Shown piece after piece: positions 26,265 through 36,250 of a DNA stretch of 39,461 nt (the stretch's first letter is position 1; every line of letters begins with the position of its first letter). The DNA is taken from the NCBI RefSeq assembly GCF_000517265.1, contig NZ_AYSJ01000009.1, positions 131,414 through 170,874 of the forward strand, read 5' to 3'. The stretch comes from Photorhabdus khanii NC19. GTDB lineage: Bacteria > Pseudomonadota > Gammaproteobacteria > Enterobacterales > Enterobacteriaceae. Both the position numbers and the translations under genes were made by a program. The notes under the pieces are model-generated. The model had not been told where the DNA came from. It saw only the letters and a program-made list of their open reading frames with translations, and did not search any database.

Positions 26265-27331
26265 AGTGATTTTTCTAATTCGTCAGCAATTTTTATAGCA
26301 GCAACGCCGCCACCATATATAGATTGAACGGAGTGTATATTAGTATTAATCATATTGTGAACTGACTGGGTTATTTTTTTATTTTCAGCATCTGATAATT
26401 TGTTCACGCCGGTTTCAATTAATTCTACCCATTCAGTTTGGTCCCTAACTGTTACACACGGTTTTCTAAAGAAAAAAGCCTCCTTTTGTAGTCCCCCACT
26501 ATCTGTAATAACCAGGGCTGTATTTTTAAGTAACCATAGCATTTCTAAATATCCAACCGGTTCGATTAAGTGAACATCTAAATGTAAGCGATATGTTTCC
26601 AACATTTTTTTAGTTCTTGGGTGAAGAGGAAGGACAATAGGGTAAATTGTTTTATGTATATAATTTAATGCGTTCACTATTTCAGTTAATCGTTTTTGAT
26701 TATCGGTATTTTCAGCACGATGTAGTGTCGTTAATATGAAATGTGGTGTGTGAATAAGCTCATCAGGTCTTTTTGCCATTCGGCTAAAATATATAGCAGC
26801 ATCTTCCATAACATCACCCACTTTTTTTATATTAACCGGTTTTGAGTTGAAGCCTTCTCGTTGTAGGTTATTGATTGCTGTTTCTGTGGGGCAGAAAAGA
26901 ATTGAGCTAACATTATCTGTTAATATTCTATTTATCTCTTCTGGCATATTCATGTTAAAGCTACGTAAACCGGCTTCAATATGTATAATTGGAATATGTA
27001 ATTTAGATGCAGATAATGCTCCAGCTAAAGTAGAGTTTGTATCACCATATACCATGACTGCATCGGGTTTTTCTGTGATAAGTACCTTTTCAATTTCAAT
27101 TAACATTTTTCCTGTCATTTCACCGTGCGAGCCGCCGTGAATATTAAGTGTGTAATCAGGTTTGGGAATTTTTAATTGATTGAAAAATATATCAGACATA
27201 TTAGTATCAAAGTGTTGACCTGTATGAATGATAATTTCTTCAAATTTATTATGATTTTGTAAGGCGCGAGACACAGGACTTGCCTTGATGAATTGTGGTC
27301 TTGCTCCTAATACTGTTATTATTTTCTTCAT
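26261..27331 (-). CDS. wbpI: UDP-GlcNAc3NAcA 2-epimerase (WbpI)
   Basis: 356 aa. ITVLGARPQFIKASPVSRAL (4-23), HTGQHFDTNMSDIFF, NIHGGSHGEMTGKML, VYGDTNSTLAGALSASKLH, HIEAGLRSFNMNMPEEINRI and SGGLQKEAFFFRKPC follow in order. These closely track P. aeruginosa WbpI as I recall it, rather than WecB (the HGGSHGEMTG and FFFRKPC forms are WbpI-like). The enzyme would convert UDP-GlcNAc3NAcA to UDP-ManNAc3NAcA, the last step of the pathway started by wbpA/B/E/D at the head of the operon. Its separation from those genes by wzx, wzy and a GT is unusual but on the same transcript. Confidence 0.88.
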   Translation of the reverse strand: MKKIITVLGARPQFIKASPVSRALQNHNKFEEIIIHTGQHFDTNMSDIFFNQLKIPKPDYTLNIHGGSHGEMTGKMLIEIEKVLITEKPDAVMVYGDTNSTLAGALSASKLHIPIIHIEAGLRSFNMNMPEEINRILTDNVSSILFCPTETAINNLQREGFNSKPVNIKKVGDVMEDAAIYFSRMAKRPDELIHTPHFILTTLHRAENTDNQKRLTEIVNALNYIHKTIYPIVLPLHPRTKKMLETYRLHLDVHLIEPVGYLEMLWLLKNTALVITDSGGLQKEAFFFRKPCVTVRDQTEWVELIETGVNKLSDAENKKITQSVHNMINTNIHSVQSIYGGGVAAIKIADELEKSL

Positions 27332-27336
27332 GTTTA

Positions 27337-28440
27337 TTAACTTCCAAATTGTTGATAGAATTTAATAAGTTTATTCTGTTCAATATCCCAATTGTATTTT
27401 TTATTTACTGCCAAAAATCCGTTATTACCCATTTTTTCCGCTATATCATGGTTATTCGATAAATAATCTATCGCATCAGCTAATTCTTTCGGGGTTAATG
27501 GATCGATACAAATTCCACAATTGTTTGCTACAATGATATCTTTCCATAATGGGAAATTTGAAGCGATGACAGGAATACCTGCACTCATATATTCGAACAT
27601 TTTATTAGGTTGAGCATCGATATGATTGGGTAATGGGTGGAATAGAACAACTCCAGCAATGGATTTAGATAAAAGTTCTTTTGTTTCTATTCGATTTAAA
27701 AAGCCAAGCTCATCTATTTTATGCCAATTCTCCATGTTTTTTATTTTATTTTCTAAATCTTTTTCAGAGAAACTACCCGCTAATTTAATTTTTGTATCAG
27801 TCGTCAGATAAGATATTGATTCAACCATTTCTTCTATGCATCTAATGGCAGATATGCCTCCTACATAGCATACTTGTTTTTCTTTTTCATCCCAATTAGT
27901 GTTATTATTACTTAGCTCACCTAATATCGGGTAATTATTAATGTCTATGGTGTTATTATTTAGTTTTAAGCATTTATCTCTTATTGAGGGTGTAGCCGTA
28001 ATAATTCCGTTAAATTTAGGGATAGCATATTTCTCATAGAGAGAGAATGTTTTAGAAATAATCGTTTTTGCGAATTTATTTAAATAAGGTTTACTAAGGA
28101 TTTGTTTGGGGACATCTTCATGGGCATCAAAGATGACTGTTTTACCTTTCTTTTTAAGTCTTAATCCTATAGGTATTAACTCCGGATCATGGAAATGATA
28201 TAGATCAGAATCTAGTTCTAATGCTTTTTTGTAGACTCTATCGGTTGTTTTAAAGATTCTATTTAATCGGCCTGGCAATATACCTACGTCGATGATAGAT
28301 ATGTTATTCTTTATTTCATCACCTTTACCATCTGCGACAATAAGGGTTACCTCATGTTTTTTTTGTAATGCAGAACATTCTTTTAGGAAAATACGTGTAT
28401 CGAAACGCGGATGTGCAGATGTCATATGTGTGATTTTCAT
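27337..28440 (-). CDS. Family 4 glycosyltransferase, ManNAc3NAcA-pathway associated
   Basis: 367 aa. It begins [20 protein letters not shown] (3-22); [20 protein letters not shown] (about 80-99) and [18 protein letters not shown] (about 101-118) follow. [20 protein letters not shown] (about 280-299) is the C-terminal nucleotide-sugar site. This GT4 subgroup (HPR-x-[15 protein letters not shown]) is common in O-antigen loci with uronic or diacetamido sugars. It begins 4 bp inside the end of wzy (ATGA) and ends 5 bp before wbpI. The sugar transferred is inferred, not shown. Confidence 0.85.
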   Translation of the reverse strand: MKITHMTSAHPRFDTRIFLKECSALQKKHEVTLIVADGKGDEIKNNISIIDVGILPGRLNRIFKTTDRVYKKALELDSDLYHFHDPELIPIGLRLKKKGKTVIFDAHEDVPKQILSKPYLNKFAKTIISKTFSLYEKYAIPKFNGIITATPSIRDKCLKLNNNTIDINNYPILGELSNNNTNWDEKEKQVCYVGGISAIRCIEEMVESISYLTTDTKIKLAGSFSEKDLENKIKNMENWHKIDELGFLNRIETKELLSKSIAGVVLFHPLPNHIDAQPNKMFEYMSAGIPVIASNFPLWKDIIVANNCGICIDPLTPKELADAIDYLSNNHDIAEKMGNNGFLAVNKKYNWDIEQNKLIKFYQQFGS

Positions 28441-29666
28441 AAGGAGTTTTTGTTATTTTTCGTAGGAAATAAGAATAATAGTATGCTTAATATCAGCAGC
28501 CCATATGTCAGTAGTAGTGCTGTAATTGCCGTGTTTGATACCGTGTATACGAACGGTAAATATAATGTTGTTGAAAATTCAAATGGAACTTTTTTTGAAC
28601 TCAGGTTCATTGCGAAGATGAGTATATTAAATATAAAGAAATTTATTATTAAGCCAGCAATACCATATCTGGCTATACCGTCCCCAATAAAGCCTGTATT
28701 AGCAGAGCCTATGGTGCCATAATATATCTGAGAGATTATCTTTGGGGCATCGTTAGTGAATTCCCTATTATTATTGAATGTATAATCATAAAAATAGAAG
28801 GTATTTAATGTTGGTGTGAAGAATATTCTGCGTAACCAGTGTATAAGTGGGTCATAGAAATCGAAAATAAAATACAGTAATCCGGCAGCAAGGAATGAGT
28901 ATAGAATTATATTTATCACGGAATTACTTATGTTTCTTTTCCCTTTGATATAGAAGAAGAGAGTTATAACGGTGATATTCATGAATGCTATACTTTTTAA
29001 TCCTGAAGAGCAATATATTGAGTAGGAAATCATAACGCTTATTGCAATAAGGATATATTTAACAAGACCTTTTACATAGAATGAAGCTAATAATAATAAT
29101 GGTGAAATTACGTATCCCCCACTTGTTATAATATACATGGTTAATAATGATGTGTTTTCTTTGAAATTCTCTCTCACTAAATAAACTTTAAATATATTAG
29201 GTGGTATTAAACTGAATGCAGGGTTAGTGATAACAAAGAATAAAACAATAATACCGCATCCTATTATAAGTGTTTTATATAGATCCCAGGGGATTTGTAG
29301 TTTTGGTAACGTAATTCTATTTATTATTCGAAAGAATAATATAGACAATAGAAATAATATATTTATTGCGGATATGAAAATTACTGAATATATAGAAGCT
29401 GAATTAATTAGAGGAAATATAATTGACAATGGTATAATGTAAATTATATATATTAACCATAGAAAAACCATAATTGGATTTTTTTGGTTATTAAGTAAGA
29501 GTAGTGGTAATAATGATATCCAGCAGAATAGGATACTTAAGTGACCTTGTGGGCTGATATTATAACCTCTTACCTCTTGGAATGTGTCTAATATAAGCAC
29601 AGAGTTTAGATATATAATTACTTGATAGAGAAATATTTTTAGTATTATTTTGATTTTATTTTGCAT
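28437..29666 (-). CDS. wzy: O-antigen polymerase Wzy (right-hand glycan)
   Basis: 409 aa with about 11-12 membrane helices and a large periplasmic loop (about 265-325) rich in charged and aromatic residues ([20 protein letters not shown]). The topology and the position among wzx and GT genes are those of Wzy polymerases, which show little sequence conservation. It has no EpsG signature, so it is unrelated to the polymerase of the left-hand unit. It overlaps both neighbours (C5-epimerase-like gene by 11 bp, GT4 by 4 bp). Confidence 0.8.
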   Translation of the reverse strand: MQNKIKIILKIFLYQVIIYLNSVLILDTFQEVRGYNISPQGHLSILFCWISLLPLLLLNNQKNPIMVFLWLIYIIYIIPLSIIFPLINSASIYSVIFISAINILFLLSILFFRIINRITLPKLQIPWDLYKTLIIGCGIIVLFFVITNPAFSLIPPNIFKVYLVRENFKENTSLLTMYIITSGGYVISPLLLLASFYVKGLVKYILIAISVMISYSIYCSSGLKSIAFMNITVITLFFYIKGKRNISNSVINIILYSFLAAGLLYFIFDFYDPLIHWLRRIFFTPTLNTFYFYDYTFNNNREFTNDAPKIISQIYYGTIGSANTGFIGDGIARYGIAGLIINFFIFNILIFAMNLSSKKVPFEFSTTLYLPFVYTVSNTAITALLLTYGLLILSILLFLFPTKNNKNSL

Positions 29667-30768
29667 TTTTTCTGATAAAAAAATAAATGATTGATAATAC
29701 TAATATAGATAATAAGTACATAGTGATAAAATGATAGTATGCCCAACTAATAGGCCCATGCTTTATGTAATAATACCCGATATTAGAGACGGATCTATTC
29801 CAATTGTTATATAAATTTATTATTTCTTTATTTTTAAAGTGTTGATTTCTATCTATAAGATCTTTTAGAAGAAGGGTATGTATTCTATGATATTTCATAT
29901 TCGCTGGATTACCAACTAAATCATAGCTGGACCATTCATTTTTTATGTCGAACTTAAATATATTGCTACTGATTGATTTATATAAACTTTCGGACATTCT
30001 TTTACTTTTATCTATATTAAGATAATTTTCGAAGGATTCAATACCATAAGTAGAGTAAATCATTCCGTTTAATACAAAGGCTAATTTGTCTGAACTTGCT
30101 TTAGGATCAACATATTCTTCAATCCAGGGCATATTATCTAAAATTGTCAGGCTACCTCCTTGATTGGCCGGAGCTAGCGATGATTTGTATAGTAAGTGAG
30201 AAGTTAATAGATATTTATCATCACCAAAATTGTCATAAGCTCTTAATAAGAGAGTAATTGCATATGCATCTGTTAATCCAGACCACCAGGGAGCAGAGAG
30301 TTTATTATTTTCATAGCCTTTATATGGCCAATCAAAATTATATAAGTAATGATTTTCACCATGGAATAACTTGATGTTGTTCAATAGCCAATCGGCTGAG
30401 AATTTAAAATTAGAAATTAATTCCTCTTTATTGAATTTAGGTGGCGGTACATTCCATCCTGATAAGGATGAATCCGGTCTCCATAATATATTGGTATTGT
30501 CTTTCTCTAAGCTTAAGGAAGAGTATATTATTCCATAGTGAACGACATAAAACGGGGATAGAAATGGCTCAGGGATACGTGGTGAATGTGATAATGGAAA
30601 ACCATTGCTATTAAAGTCACGTTGGGTAAATTTCCCTTTCATGACTAAGTTTCTAACATTACTGTTGAATTCATCTAGCTCATAAGCATATTGATTGAAT
30701 GTATAACTGACGATTGTGATGATGATTATATATGGAATTATTTTGATTATATTTTTTGTTTTTTTCAT
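29656..30768 (-). CDS. Membrane-anchored D-glucuronyl C5-epimerase-like protein
   Basis: 370 aa with an N-terminal membrane helix (about 8-25) and a C-terminal helix (about 345-365), so the ~320-residue domain is probably periplasmic. Motifs fit the C5-epimerase C-terminal domain of heparosan/heparan epimerases: WWSGLTDAYAITLLLRAYD (about 160-178), LNGMIYSTYGIESF (about 233-246) with paired Tyr, and WSSYDLVGNPANMKYHRIHT (about 280-299), the Y-D-L...Y-H-R-x-H core. It sits between wzx and wzy in an operon making ManNAc3NAcA, a uronic acid. C5 inversion of that residue would give L-GulNAc3NAcA; this substrate is inferred. Confidence 0.72.
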   Translation of the reverse strand: MKKTKNIIKIIPYIIIITIVSYTFNQYAYELDEFNSNVRNLVMKGKFTQRDFNSNGFPLSHSPRIPEPFLSPFYVVHYGIIYSSLSLEKDNTNILWRPDSSLSGWNVPPPKFNKEELISNFKFSADWLLNNIKLFHGENHYLYNFDWPYKGYENNKLSAPWWSGLTDAYAITLLLRAYDNFGDDKYLLTSHLLYKSSLAPANQGGSLTILDNMPWIEEYVDPKASSDKLAFVLNGMIYSTYGIESFENYLNIDKSKRMSESLYKSISSNIFKFDIKNEWSSYDLVGNPANMKYHRIHTLLLKDLIDRNQHFKNKEIINLYNNWNRSVSNIGYYYIKHGPISWAYYHFITMYLLSILVLSIIYFFIRKNAK

Positions 30769-31994
30769 TCTAACCCTCTTTGCTGCATAAAAGATAATCT
30801 TAAAATATAAGCTGTACTCATTAGATAAAGACTAAAGCTTATGAGTGAAAATAATAAGATGGAGAGATAAATGTCTCCTAATAAATACCCGATGAGAAGG
30901 GCTATAAATCTTAATGTAATAGATGTTGATTGAATGAATAAATTGCTCTTCTGGTGCTCATACATGGATAAATATATTGATAAGGATGAATATATTATTT
31001 GCCCGGATAAATGAGGTATTAAGCATAATAGATATTTGCCTGATTCATACCATTCTTCACCGAAAATAAATGTTATGATTGGTATACCAACCCAGTATGT
31101 AACGGTGGCAAATAAAATAGAAATTAGTGTTAGGTAATAGAACGTTTTTTTTATTTTTAGGAAAGATAATGCAGGAGTATCTTTTAAATAACCTTGTAAT
31201 ATTGACGAAACTGTTTGGTTGAGCAGTGTAATGGGTGCGCCTGATATTTTAGATGCGATTAAATAAAATCCTGCGGATTTTAATCCATAGGCAGACATTA
31301 TAAACAATTGAGGTAGTTCATTACTAACCGTGTTAATTAAGCTGGCAGGGAAATCATAAACTGGAAATTTGTAATATTTCTTAGCGAGAAGTCTTATTTT
31401 TCTAAACTCGGTTTTCCTTATTATCAGGCGATATTGAGATTTTTTACGCAAAAATAGGACGCCTAATGATTGGCCTAATATCTGCCCTAAGATAAGGCTG
31501 CTTGCTCCCAAACTAGCTATGCCCCCAACTATTTGAATACTAATCATAGTGACCGTTTGAGCTATTTTAGTGATAGAGAATTCACGGTATTGTCTTTTTC
31601 TTATGCTGTTGAAGCTCATTGCTCTATAAAACCCGTAAGTAATAATACCTAGAGGTATATAGTATATGTGGTTTCCTATAATTATTTTTTCTGGGATATT
31701 AAATATTGCAAAAATAGTGATTGCTATAAGACTAATGATGATTGAAATTATACAAGATAATGTGACTAATGAATTAATTTCACGTTCTTTTTCTGATGAG
31801 CTGATTGAAAATTCATAACGGAGGCAAGCACCTACTGCCAAAATACTTAAAATAGATGAAAGTGAAGCATAAATGCCTAATTCCTCGGGTGAGAATAATC
31901 GAGTAAGTACAGGTGTTGATAGCAATAATAATATCTGGCTTAATAATGACGAAAGTAATAAGCCAGATAAATTCTTTATAAACTTATTCTTCAT
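30765..31994 (-). CDS. wzx: Wzx-type O-unit flippase (right-hand glycan)
   Basis: 409 aa, about 12 membrane helices. FIKNLSGLLLSSLLSQILLL at the N-terminus and LTRLFSPEELGIYASLSSIL (about 30-49) are typical of PST polysaccharide flippases. The internal GPxGLK-like segment (PQLFIMSAYGLKSAGFYLIASK) is also normal for the family. It overlaps the C5-epimerase-like gene by 4 bp and starts 5 bp after wbpE. It would export the ManNAc3NAcA-containing unit. Confidence 0.87.
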   Translation of the reverse strand: MKNKFIKNLSGLLLSSLLSQILLLLSTPVLTRLFSPEELGIYASLSSILSILAVGACLRYEFSISSSEKEREINSLVTLSCIISIIISLIAITIFAIFNIPEKIIIGNHIYYIPLGIITYGFYRAMSFNSIRKRQYREFSITKIAQTVTMISIQIVGGIASLGASSLILGQILGQSLGVLFLRKKSQYRLIIRKTEFRKIRLLAKKYYKFPVYDFPASLINTVSNELPQLFIMSAYGLKSAGFYLIASKISGAPITLLNQTVSSILQGYLKDTPALSFLKIKKTFYYLTLISILFATVTYWVGIPIITFIFGEEWYESGKYLLCLIPHLSGQIIYSSLSIYLSMYEHQKSNLFIQSTSITLRFIALLIGYLLGDIYLSILLFSLISFSLYLMSTAYILRLSFMQQRGLE

Positions 31995-31999
31995 AGAGT

Positions 32000-33070
32000 T
32001 TAAATCGAGCTGGAGATTTTGTTAATTAAATCTATGGATAAATAAGGATGCATCGGCAAACTAATCACTTCTTGGGCTATTTCGTCACCGACAGGCAGAA
32101 TAATATTGCTGGCAACCGCAGGTTGTTTATTCAAGGGAATGGGGTAATGCACCGCGGTTGGAATACCCTGTTCTTTTAATCTATGTTGCAATTCATCCCG
32201 GTTTTTGACCCGGATAGTATATTGCGCATAGGCTGAGAGATTGTGTGGTTCAATATAGGGTGTGGTCATGATGCCGATTTTATTCAACGCTTGATGATAG
32301 TTTTCTGCCACAATCTGGCGTAATGCCATTTCTTCCTCAAAGATGTCCAGTTTGGGCAGAAGGATGGCCGCTTGTAGTGTGTCTAAACGGCTATTGATGC
32401 CGATTCGGATGTGATGGTATCGTCTGTCTTGGCCATGACGGGCAATTTGACGGATAATTTTCGCCAGCTCTTCATCGTTGGTGAAAATAGCTCCGCCATC
32501 ACCGTAGCAACCTAAGGGTTTGCTGGGAAAGAAACTGGTGCACGAGATGGTGGTTAAGTTACAGGAGCGCTTATCTTTATAAGTCGCACCAAAACTTTGG
32601 GCCGCATCTTCTATGACGGTCAGGTTATGTTTTTCGGCGATGGCATTAATTTCGTCAAAATCGGCACATTGGCCGAATAAAGAAACCGGAATAATCGCTT
32701 TAGTTTTGGAGGTAATCGCGGCTTCCAGCAGGGCCGGATCTAAGTTATAGGTTGTGGGCTTGACGTCAACATAGACCGGAATGCCGCCCAACAGCGCAAT
32801 GGTTTCAGCGGTGGCAATGTAGGTAAATCCGGGGGTGATAACTTCGTCGCCGGGTTTGAGGCCAATTGCCATTAAGGCAATTTGCAGGGCATCGGTGCCA
32901 TTCGCACAGGTAATACAATATTTGGCTCCCGTGTAGGCCATCAGCTTTTCTTCTAATTCCGCTACTTCGGGCCCTAAAATATATTTTCCGTGGGTGAGGA
33001 CTGTCTGGATATTCGCGTCAATTTTATCTTTAATTCTGCGTTGCTGTGCCGCGAGATCGGTGAATTGCAT
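32000..33070 (-). CDS. wbpE: UDP-3-keto-GlcNAcA aminotransferase (WbpE)
   Basis: 356 aa, DegT/DnrJ family. TCANGTDALQIALMAIGLKP (about 54-73), EDAAQSFGATYKDKRSCN (about 155-172) and the PLP lysine in FFPSKPLGCYGDGGAIFT (about 180-197) match WbpE/WlbC. It installs the C3 amino group of UDP-GlcNAc3NA, working with WbpB in a coupled oxidation-transamination. It lies directly after wbpD. GC content is visibly higher than in the genes to its left, so the compositional change in the operon falls at its 3' end. Confidence 0.9.
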   Translation of the reverse strand: MQFTDLAAQQRRIKDKIDANIQTVLTHGKYILGPEVAELEEKLMAYTGAKYCITCANGTDALQIALMAIGLKPGDEVITPGFTYIATAETIALLGGIPVYVDVKPTTYNLDPALLEAAITSKTKAIIPVSLFGQCADFDEINAIAEKHNLTVIEDAAQSFGATYKDKRSCNLTTISCTSFFPSKPLGCYGDGGAIFTNDEELAKIIRQIARHGQDRRYHHIRIGINSRLDTLQAAILLPKLDIFEEEMALRQIVAENYHQALNKIGIMTTPYIEPHNLSAYAQYTIRVKNRDELQHRLKEQGIPTAVHYPIPLNKQPAVASNIILPVGDEIAQEVISLPMHPYLSIDLINKISSSI

Positions 33071-33083
33071 TCTTCTTTACCTT

Positions 33084-33674
33084 TTATACTTTAATTCGGG
33101 TCACGGTATGGTGGTTGAGTTGATAAATATGCTGCGTGTGCGGGCAGGTTGTGGTGGCTTGTCCGTGCAGCGGTAAATCTAATTGTTCACCAAATTCACT
33201 CATCCAGCCAATGTGTCTGGCCGGCACGCCGACCATCAAGGCATAATCCGGCACATCTTTATTCACGACCGCACCGGCACCAATAAAGGCATAGGCACCA
33301 ATGGTGGTACCACAAATAATGGTACAGTTGGCACCTAATGTGGCACCTGTTTTCACCCGGGTCGTTTTATATTCACTTTTTCTTTCAATCAATGAGCGCG
33401 GATTATAGACATTGGTAAACACCATGCTCGGGCCACAAAATACACCTTCTTCTAAATGAACATTGTCATAAACAGAGACGTTATTTTGTATTTTGCAGTG
33501 ATTGCCGATGGTGACCTGGTTACCAATAAAGACATTTTGGCCTAAAGAGCAGCCTTCACCAATTTGGGCGCCGGCACACACATGCGTAAAATGCCAAATG
33601 CGGCTGTTTTTCCCGATTTGTGCCCCTTCATCAATGATGGCACTGGGATGTATCATTAGGTGTTCTGCTGACAT
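33084..33674 (-). CDS. wbpD: UDP-GlcNAc3NA N-acetyltransferase (WbpD)
   Basis: 196 aa built of hexapeptide repeats over about residues 10-160 ([40 protein letters not shown] and onwards), a left-handed beta-helix acetyltransferase. [20 protein letters not shown] (about 110-129) is a conserved WbpD/WlbB segment near the active site. It acetylates the 3-amino group to give UDP-GlcNAc3NAcA. The start at 33674 is preceded by AAGGGAACAAG; an in-frame internal Met at residue 7 (MIHPSAI) is the other possible start and matches some homologues better. Confidence 0.9.
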   Translation of the reverse strand: MSAEHLMIHPSAIIDEGAQIGKNSRIWHFTHVCAGAQIGEGCSLGQNVFIGNQVTIGNHCKIQNNVSVYDNVHLEEGVFCGPSMVFTNVYNPRSLIERKSEYKTTRVKTGATLGANCTIICGTTIGAYAFIGAGAVVNKDVPDYALMVGVPARHIGWMSEFGEQLDLPLHGQATTTCPHTQHIYQLNHHTVTRIKV

Positions 33675-33692
33675 GATACTTGTTCCCTTGAT

Positions 33693-34742
33693 TTAATACG
33701 TTAAAGGTAAAGAAATGGTTTTATTATCTCGGGCTGAGAGATAGGCAGCGATAAGCAATTCTAATGATTTTAAGCCTTCCCGGCCATCCGTGATGGGTTG
33801 GGCTTCTCCTCTCATCACATCAATGATATTTTTATAATAAAGCGGGTGGCCAAACCCATAAACGGAGGTGGTTTCATAGCTGGCTTCTTTGACTTGCCGG
33901 TCATACTCTTTTTCGTCGGAAAAACGCCATTCCTGGATTTCATTAACCGCCAAACCCCCTACCCGGACTGTACCTTTTTCACCCAGAATGGTGATAGAGC
34001 CTTCAAGGTTTTGCGGGTAAGTACACATAGTGACGGCCATCGAGCCTAAGGTCCCGTCTCGCCAGCGGATATTCAGTACGCCGGTATCTTCCGTTTCGAT
34101 ATCCAGGTGGGTCGATGTCATGGCCTGCACATCTTTGACCGGGCCAATCAGCCATTCAATTAAGTCAACGTAATGGCTCGCCTGATTCATGAAGGCACCG
34201 CCGTCAAATTCCCATGTGCCCCGCCAGGCGGCTTGATCGTAATATTCTTGCGGACGGGTCCAGAAAACATTGAGGTGAACCAGATGGATTTTGCCAAAAC
34301 GTTTTTCACTGACTGCACGTTTCAGTAATTGTAATGTGGCGTTTAAGCGATTTTGTTTGACGACAAACAGGCGTTTTCCGGCTTTATCGGCAGCTTTGAC
34401 CATGTTTTCGCCATCGGCGAGTCGTGTCGCCATCGGCTTTTCTGTGACGACATGAAAGCCTTTATTAAAGCAGGCAATGGCTTGTTCGGGATGCAGCCCG
34501 GAGGGGGTGGTCAGGATAATGATATCGGCGGTGATATTATCCAGCATGGTATTTAAGTTGTTAAAACCCGGGACGCCCATTTTTTCTATCGTCGCTGTTA
34601 ATACTGTTTGATCGTTATCACAGATTGCGACTAATTCAGCATTTTCCTGATGTGCTGCCAGAGCATTAAAATGGTTTTTAGCAATTCTGCCACATCCCAC
34701 TAAAGCGAATTTTATTTTTCTGTCTTTAATTATGTTAAGCAT
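33693..34742 (-). CDS. wbpB: UDP-GlcNAcA 3-dehydrogenase (WbpB/WlbA)
   Basis: 349 aa, Gfo/Idh/MocA oxidoreductase. ALVGCGRIAKNHFNALAAH (about 13-31) forms the NAD site. TEKPMATRLADGENMV (about 95-110) holds the conserved E-K-P, and GGAFMNQASHYVDLIEWL (about 181-198) the catalytic His region. It oxidises UDP-GlcNAcA at C3. The length matches the WlbA type. It lies 13 bp after wbpA and 18 bp before wbpD, so wbpA-B-D-E form a compact set. Confidence 0.9.
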   Translation of the reverse strand: MLNIIKDRKIKFALVGCGRIAKNHFNALAAHQENAELVAICDNDQTVLTATIEKMGVPGFNNLNTMLDNITADIIILTTPSGLHPEQAIACFNKGFHVVTEKPMATRLADGENMVKAADKAGKRLFVVKQNRLNATLQLLKRAVSEKRFGKIHLVHLNVFWTRPQEYYDQAAWRGTWEFDGGAFMNQASHYVDLIEWLIGPVKDVQAMTSTHLDIETEDTGVLNIRWRDGTLGSMAVTMCTYPQNLEGSITILGEKGTVRVGGLAVNEIQEWRFSDEKEYDRQVKEASYETTSVYGFGHPLYYKNIIDVMRGEAQPITDGREGLKSLELLIAAYLSARDNKTISLPLTY

Positions 34743-34755
34743 GGTTTGTCCTGGA

Positions 34756-36066
34756 TTAAGCTTTTATGACGTTTTGGTGATTTGGAGAATATTTACCGCG
34801 GGTATCAACGACTAACTTTGCGTGATTGACGATGAATTCATAATTAAATTTGTCGTGATCGGTGGCTAAAATAACGCAGTCAAATGCTTTTAGATTCTTT
34901 TCCGTGATAGGCTGGCTGATTAAATTAAAATGGTGTTCACGCATTTTAGGAAATACCGGGACGTGAGGGTCGGAATATTCAATATTGGCACCTAAATCCC
35001 TGAGTCTTTCCATGATATGTACCGAGGGACTTTCTCGCATGTCGTCAACATTCTTTTTATAGGCGATCCCCAAGACTAAGATGCGGCTATTATTAATGGA
35101 TTGACTTGCTTTATTCAGGGCTAAGACGGTTTTGGTGACCACATAATCGGGCATGGATGAGTTGACTTCACCGGAGAGTTCAATAAAGCGGGTATTGATA
35201 CCGTATTCCCGGGCTTTCCAGGTTAAATAGAAGGGATCTATCGGGATGCAGTGACCGCCTAATCCCGGGCCGGGGTAATAGGGGACAAAGCCAAAGGGTT
35301 TAGTGGCGGCGGCCCGGATGACTTCGTGGATATCAATGCCCATTTTGTCGGCGACCAGTTTCATTTCGTTGACTAAACCGATGTTGACCGCCCGGTGTAT
35401 GTTCTCCAGCAGTTTAGTCATCTCGGCCGCTTTGGTTGAACTGACGGGGACGACCTGGTCAATCGCAGGTTGGTAAACGGCAAGCCCGGCTTTTAAACAG
35501 TTTTCAGTATGGCCGCCAATGACTTTAGGGATGGTTCGGGTTTCGAAATCAGGGTTGCCGGGATCTTCGCGTTCGGGTGAATAGACCAGGAAGAAGTCTT
35601 CCCCCACTTTTAACCCGTTTTCTTCCACCCGGGGTAATAACTCTTCTTCGGTGGTGCCGGGGTAAGTGGTGCTTTCTAAGGAGAGGAGTTGGCCGGCTCT
35701 TAAATGGGGTTTTATCATCTCCGTGGTGTTAATCACGAAACTAATATCAGGTTCACGGTATTTATTTAACGGTGTGGGAACACAAAGAATAATCGCATCA
35801 CATTCGGCTATTTTGGCGAAATCTGTTGTGGCTTCGAAACCGGAATGGATGGCCTGATTAATTTTGGTTGCGGGAATATGTTCGATATAACTTTGGCCTT
35901 GATTTAATTTATCTGTTTTTTCTTTATCAATATCAAACCCAATCACTTTAAAGCCAATATCGTTATATCTCAGCATTAGCGGTAAGCCAACATAGCCAAG
36001 ACCAACAATGGCAATAATGGCTGTTTTATTATCAAATTTATCGGTGAGAATGTTTAGTGATGACAT
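34756..36066 (-). CDS. wbpA: UDP-N-acetylglucosamine 6-dehydrogenase (WbpA)
   Basis: 436 aa. [14 protein letters not shown] (about 21-34) is the NAD site. [20 protein letters not shown] then [10 protein letters not shown] (about 251-280) carries the catalytic Cys, and [20 protein letters not shown] (about 333-352) is the C-terminal domain signature. The WbpA-type form oxidises UDP-GlcNAc to UDP-GlcNAcA; the following wbpB/D/E genes support this over UDP-glucose dehydrogenase. It is the first gene of the right-hand operon, with AAAGG upstream of ATG 36066 as the ribosome-binding site, and a long structured leader. Confidence 0.92.
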   Translation of the reverse strand: MSSLNILTDKFDNKTAIIAIVGLGYVGLPLMLRYNDIGFKVIGFDIDKEKTDKLNQGQSYIEHIPATKINQAIHSGFEATTDFAKIAECDAIILCVPTPLNKYREPDISFVINTTEMIKPHLRAGQLLSLESTTYPGTTEEELLPRVEENGLKVGEDFFLVYSPEREDPGNPDFETRTIPKVIGGHTENCLKAGLAVYQPAIDQVVPVSSTKAAEMTKLLENIHRAVNIGLVNEMKLVADKMGIDIHEVIRAAATKPFGFVPYYPGPGLGGHCIPIDPFYLTWKAREYGINTRFIELSGEVNSSMPDYVVTKTVLALNKASQSINNSRILVLGIAYKKNVDDMRESPSVHIMERLRDLGANIEYSDPHVPVFPKMREHHFNLISQPITEKNLKAFDCVILATDHDKFNYEFIVNHAKLVVDTRGKYSPNHQNVIKA

Positions 36067-36099
36067 ATTTTGCCTTTAATATTATGACCTGAAAATGTA

Positions 36100-36158
36100 C
36101 TTGTGAAAATAAATAACATTTCGCAGTTTTTAATTAGGGTGCTATTTATTTTCATAAG
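36100..36158. repeat. Long inverted repeat in the wbpA leader
   Basis: TGAAAATAAATA (36104-36115) is exactly complementary to TATTTATTTTCA (36143-36154); with one mismatch the stem extends to CTT.../...AAG at 36100 and 36158. The loop is 27 nt. On the minus-strand mRNA it would form a 12-16 bp hairpin about 35-90 nt upstream of the wbpA start. No U run follows, so a simple terminator is unlikely. Copy A of the leader has no counterpart. Confidence 0.55.
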
Positions 36159-36250
36159 TGCTATTTGGCAGATGAAACTTTAACAGGCTATTTTTAAATA
36201 GTTTGTGTAAGGTCTATTGTTGAAATAATAAATAGTGAAATAATAATAAA

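Noticed and set aside
26261-27331. Calling this gene wecB (UDP-GlcNAc 2-epimerase)
   Set aside because: The motif forms (HGGSHGEMTG, FFFRKPC) and the wbpABDE genes in the same operon point to WbpI.
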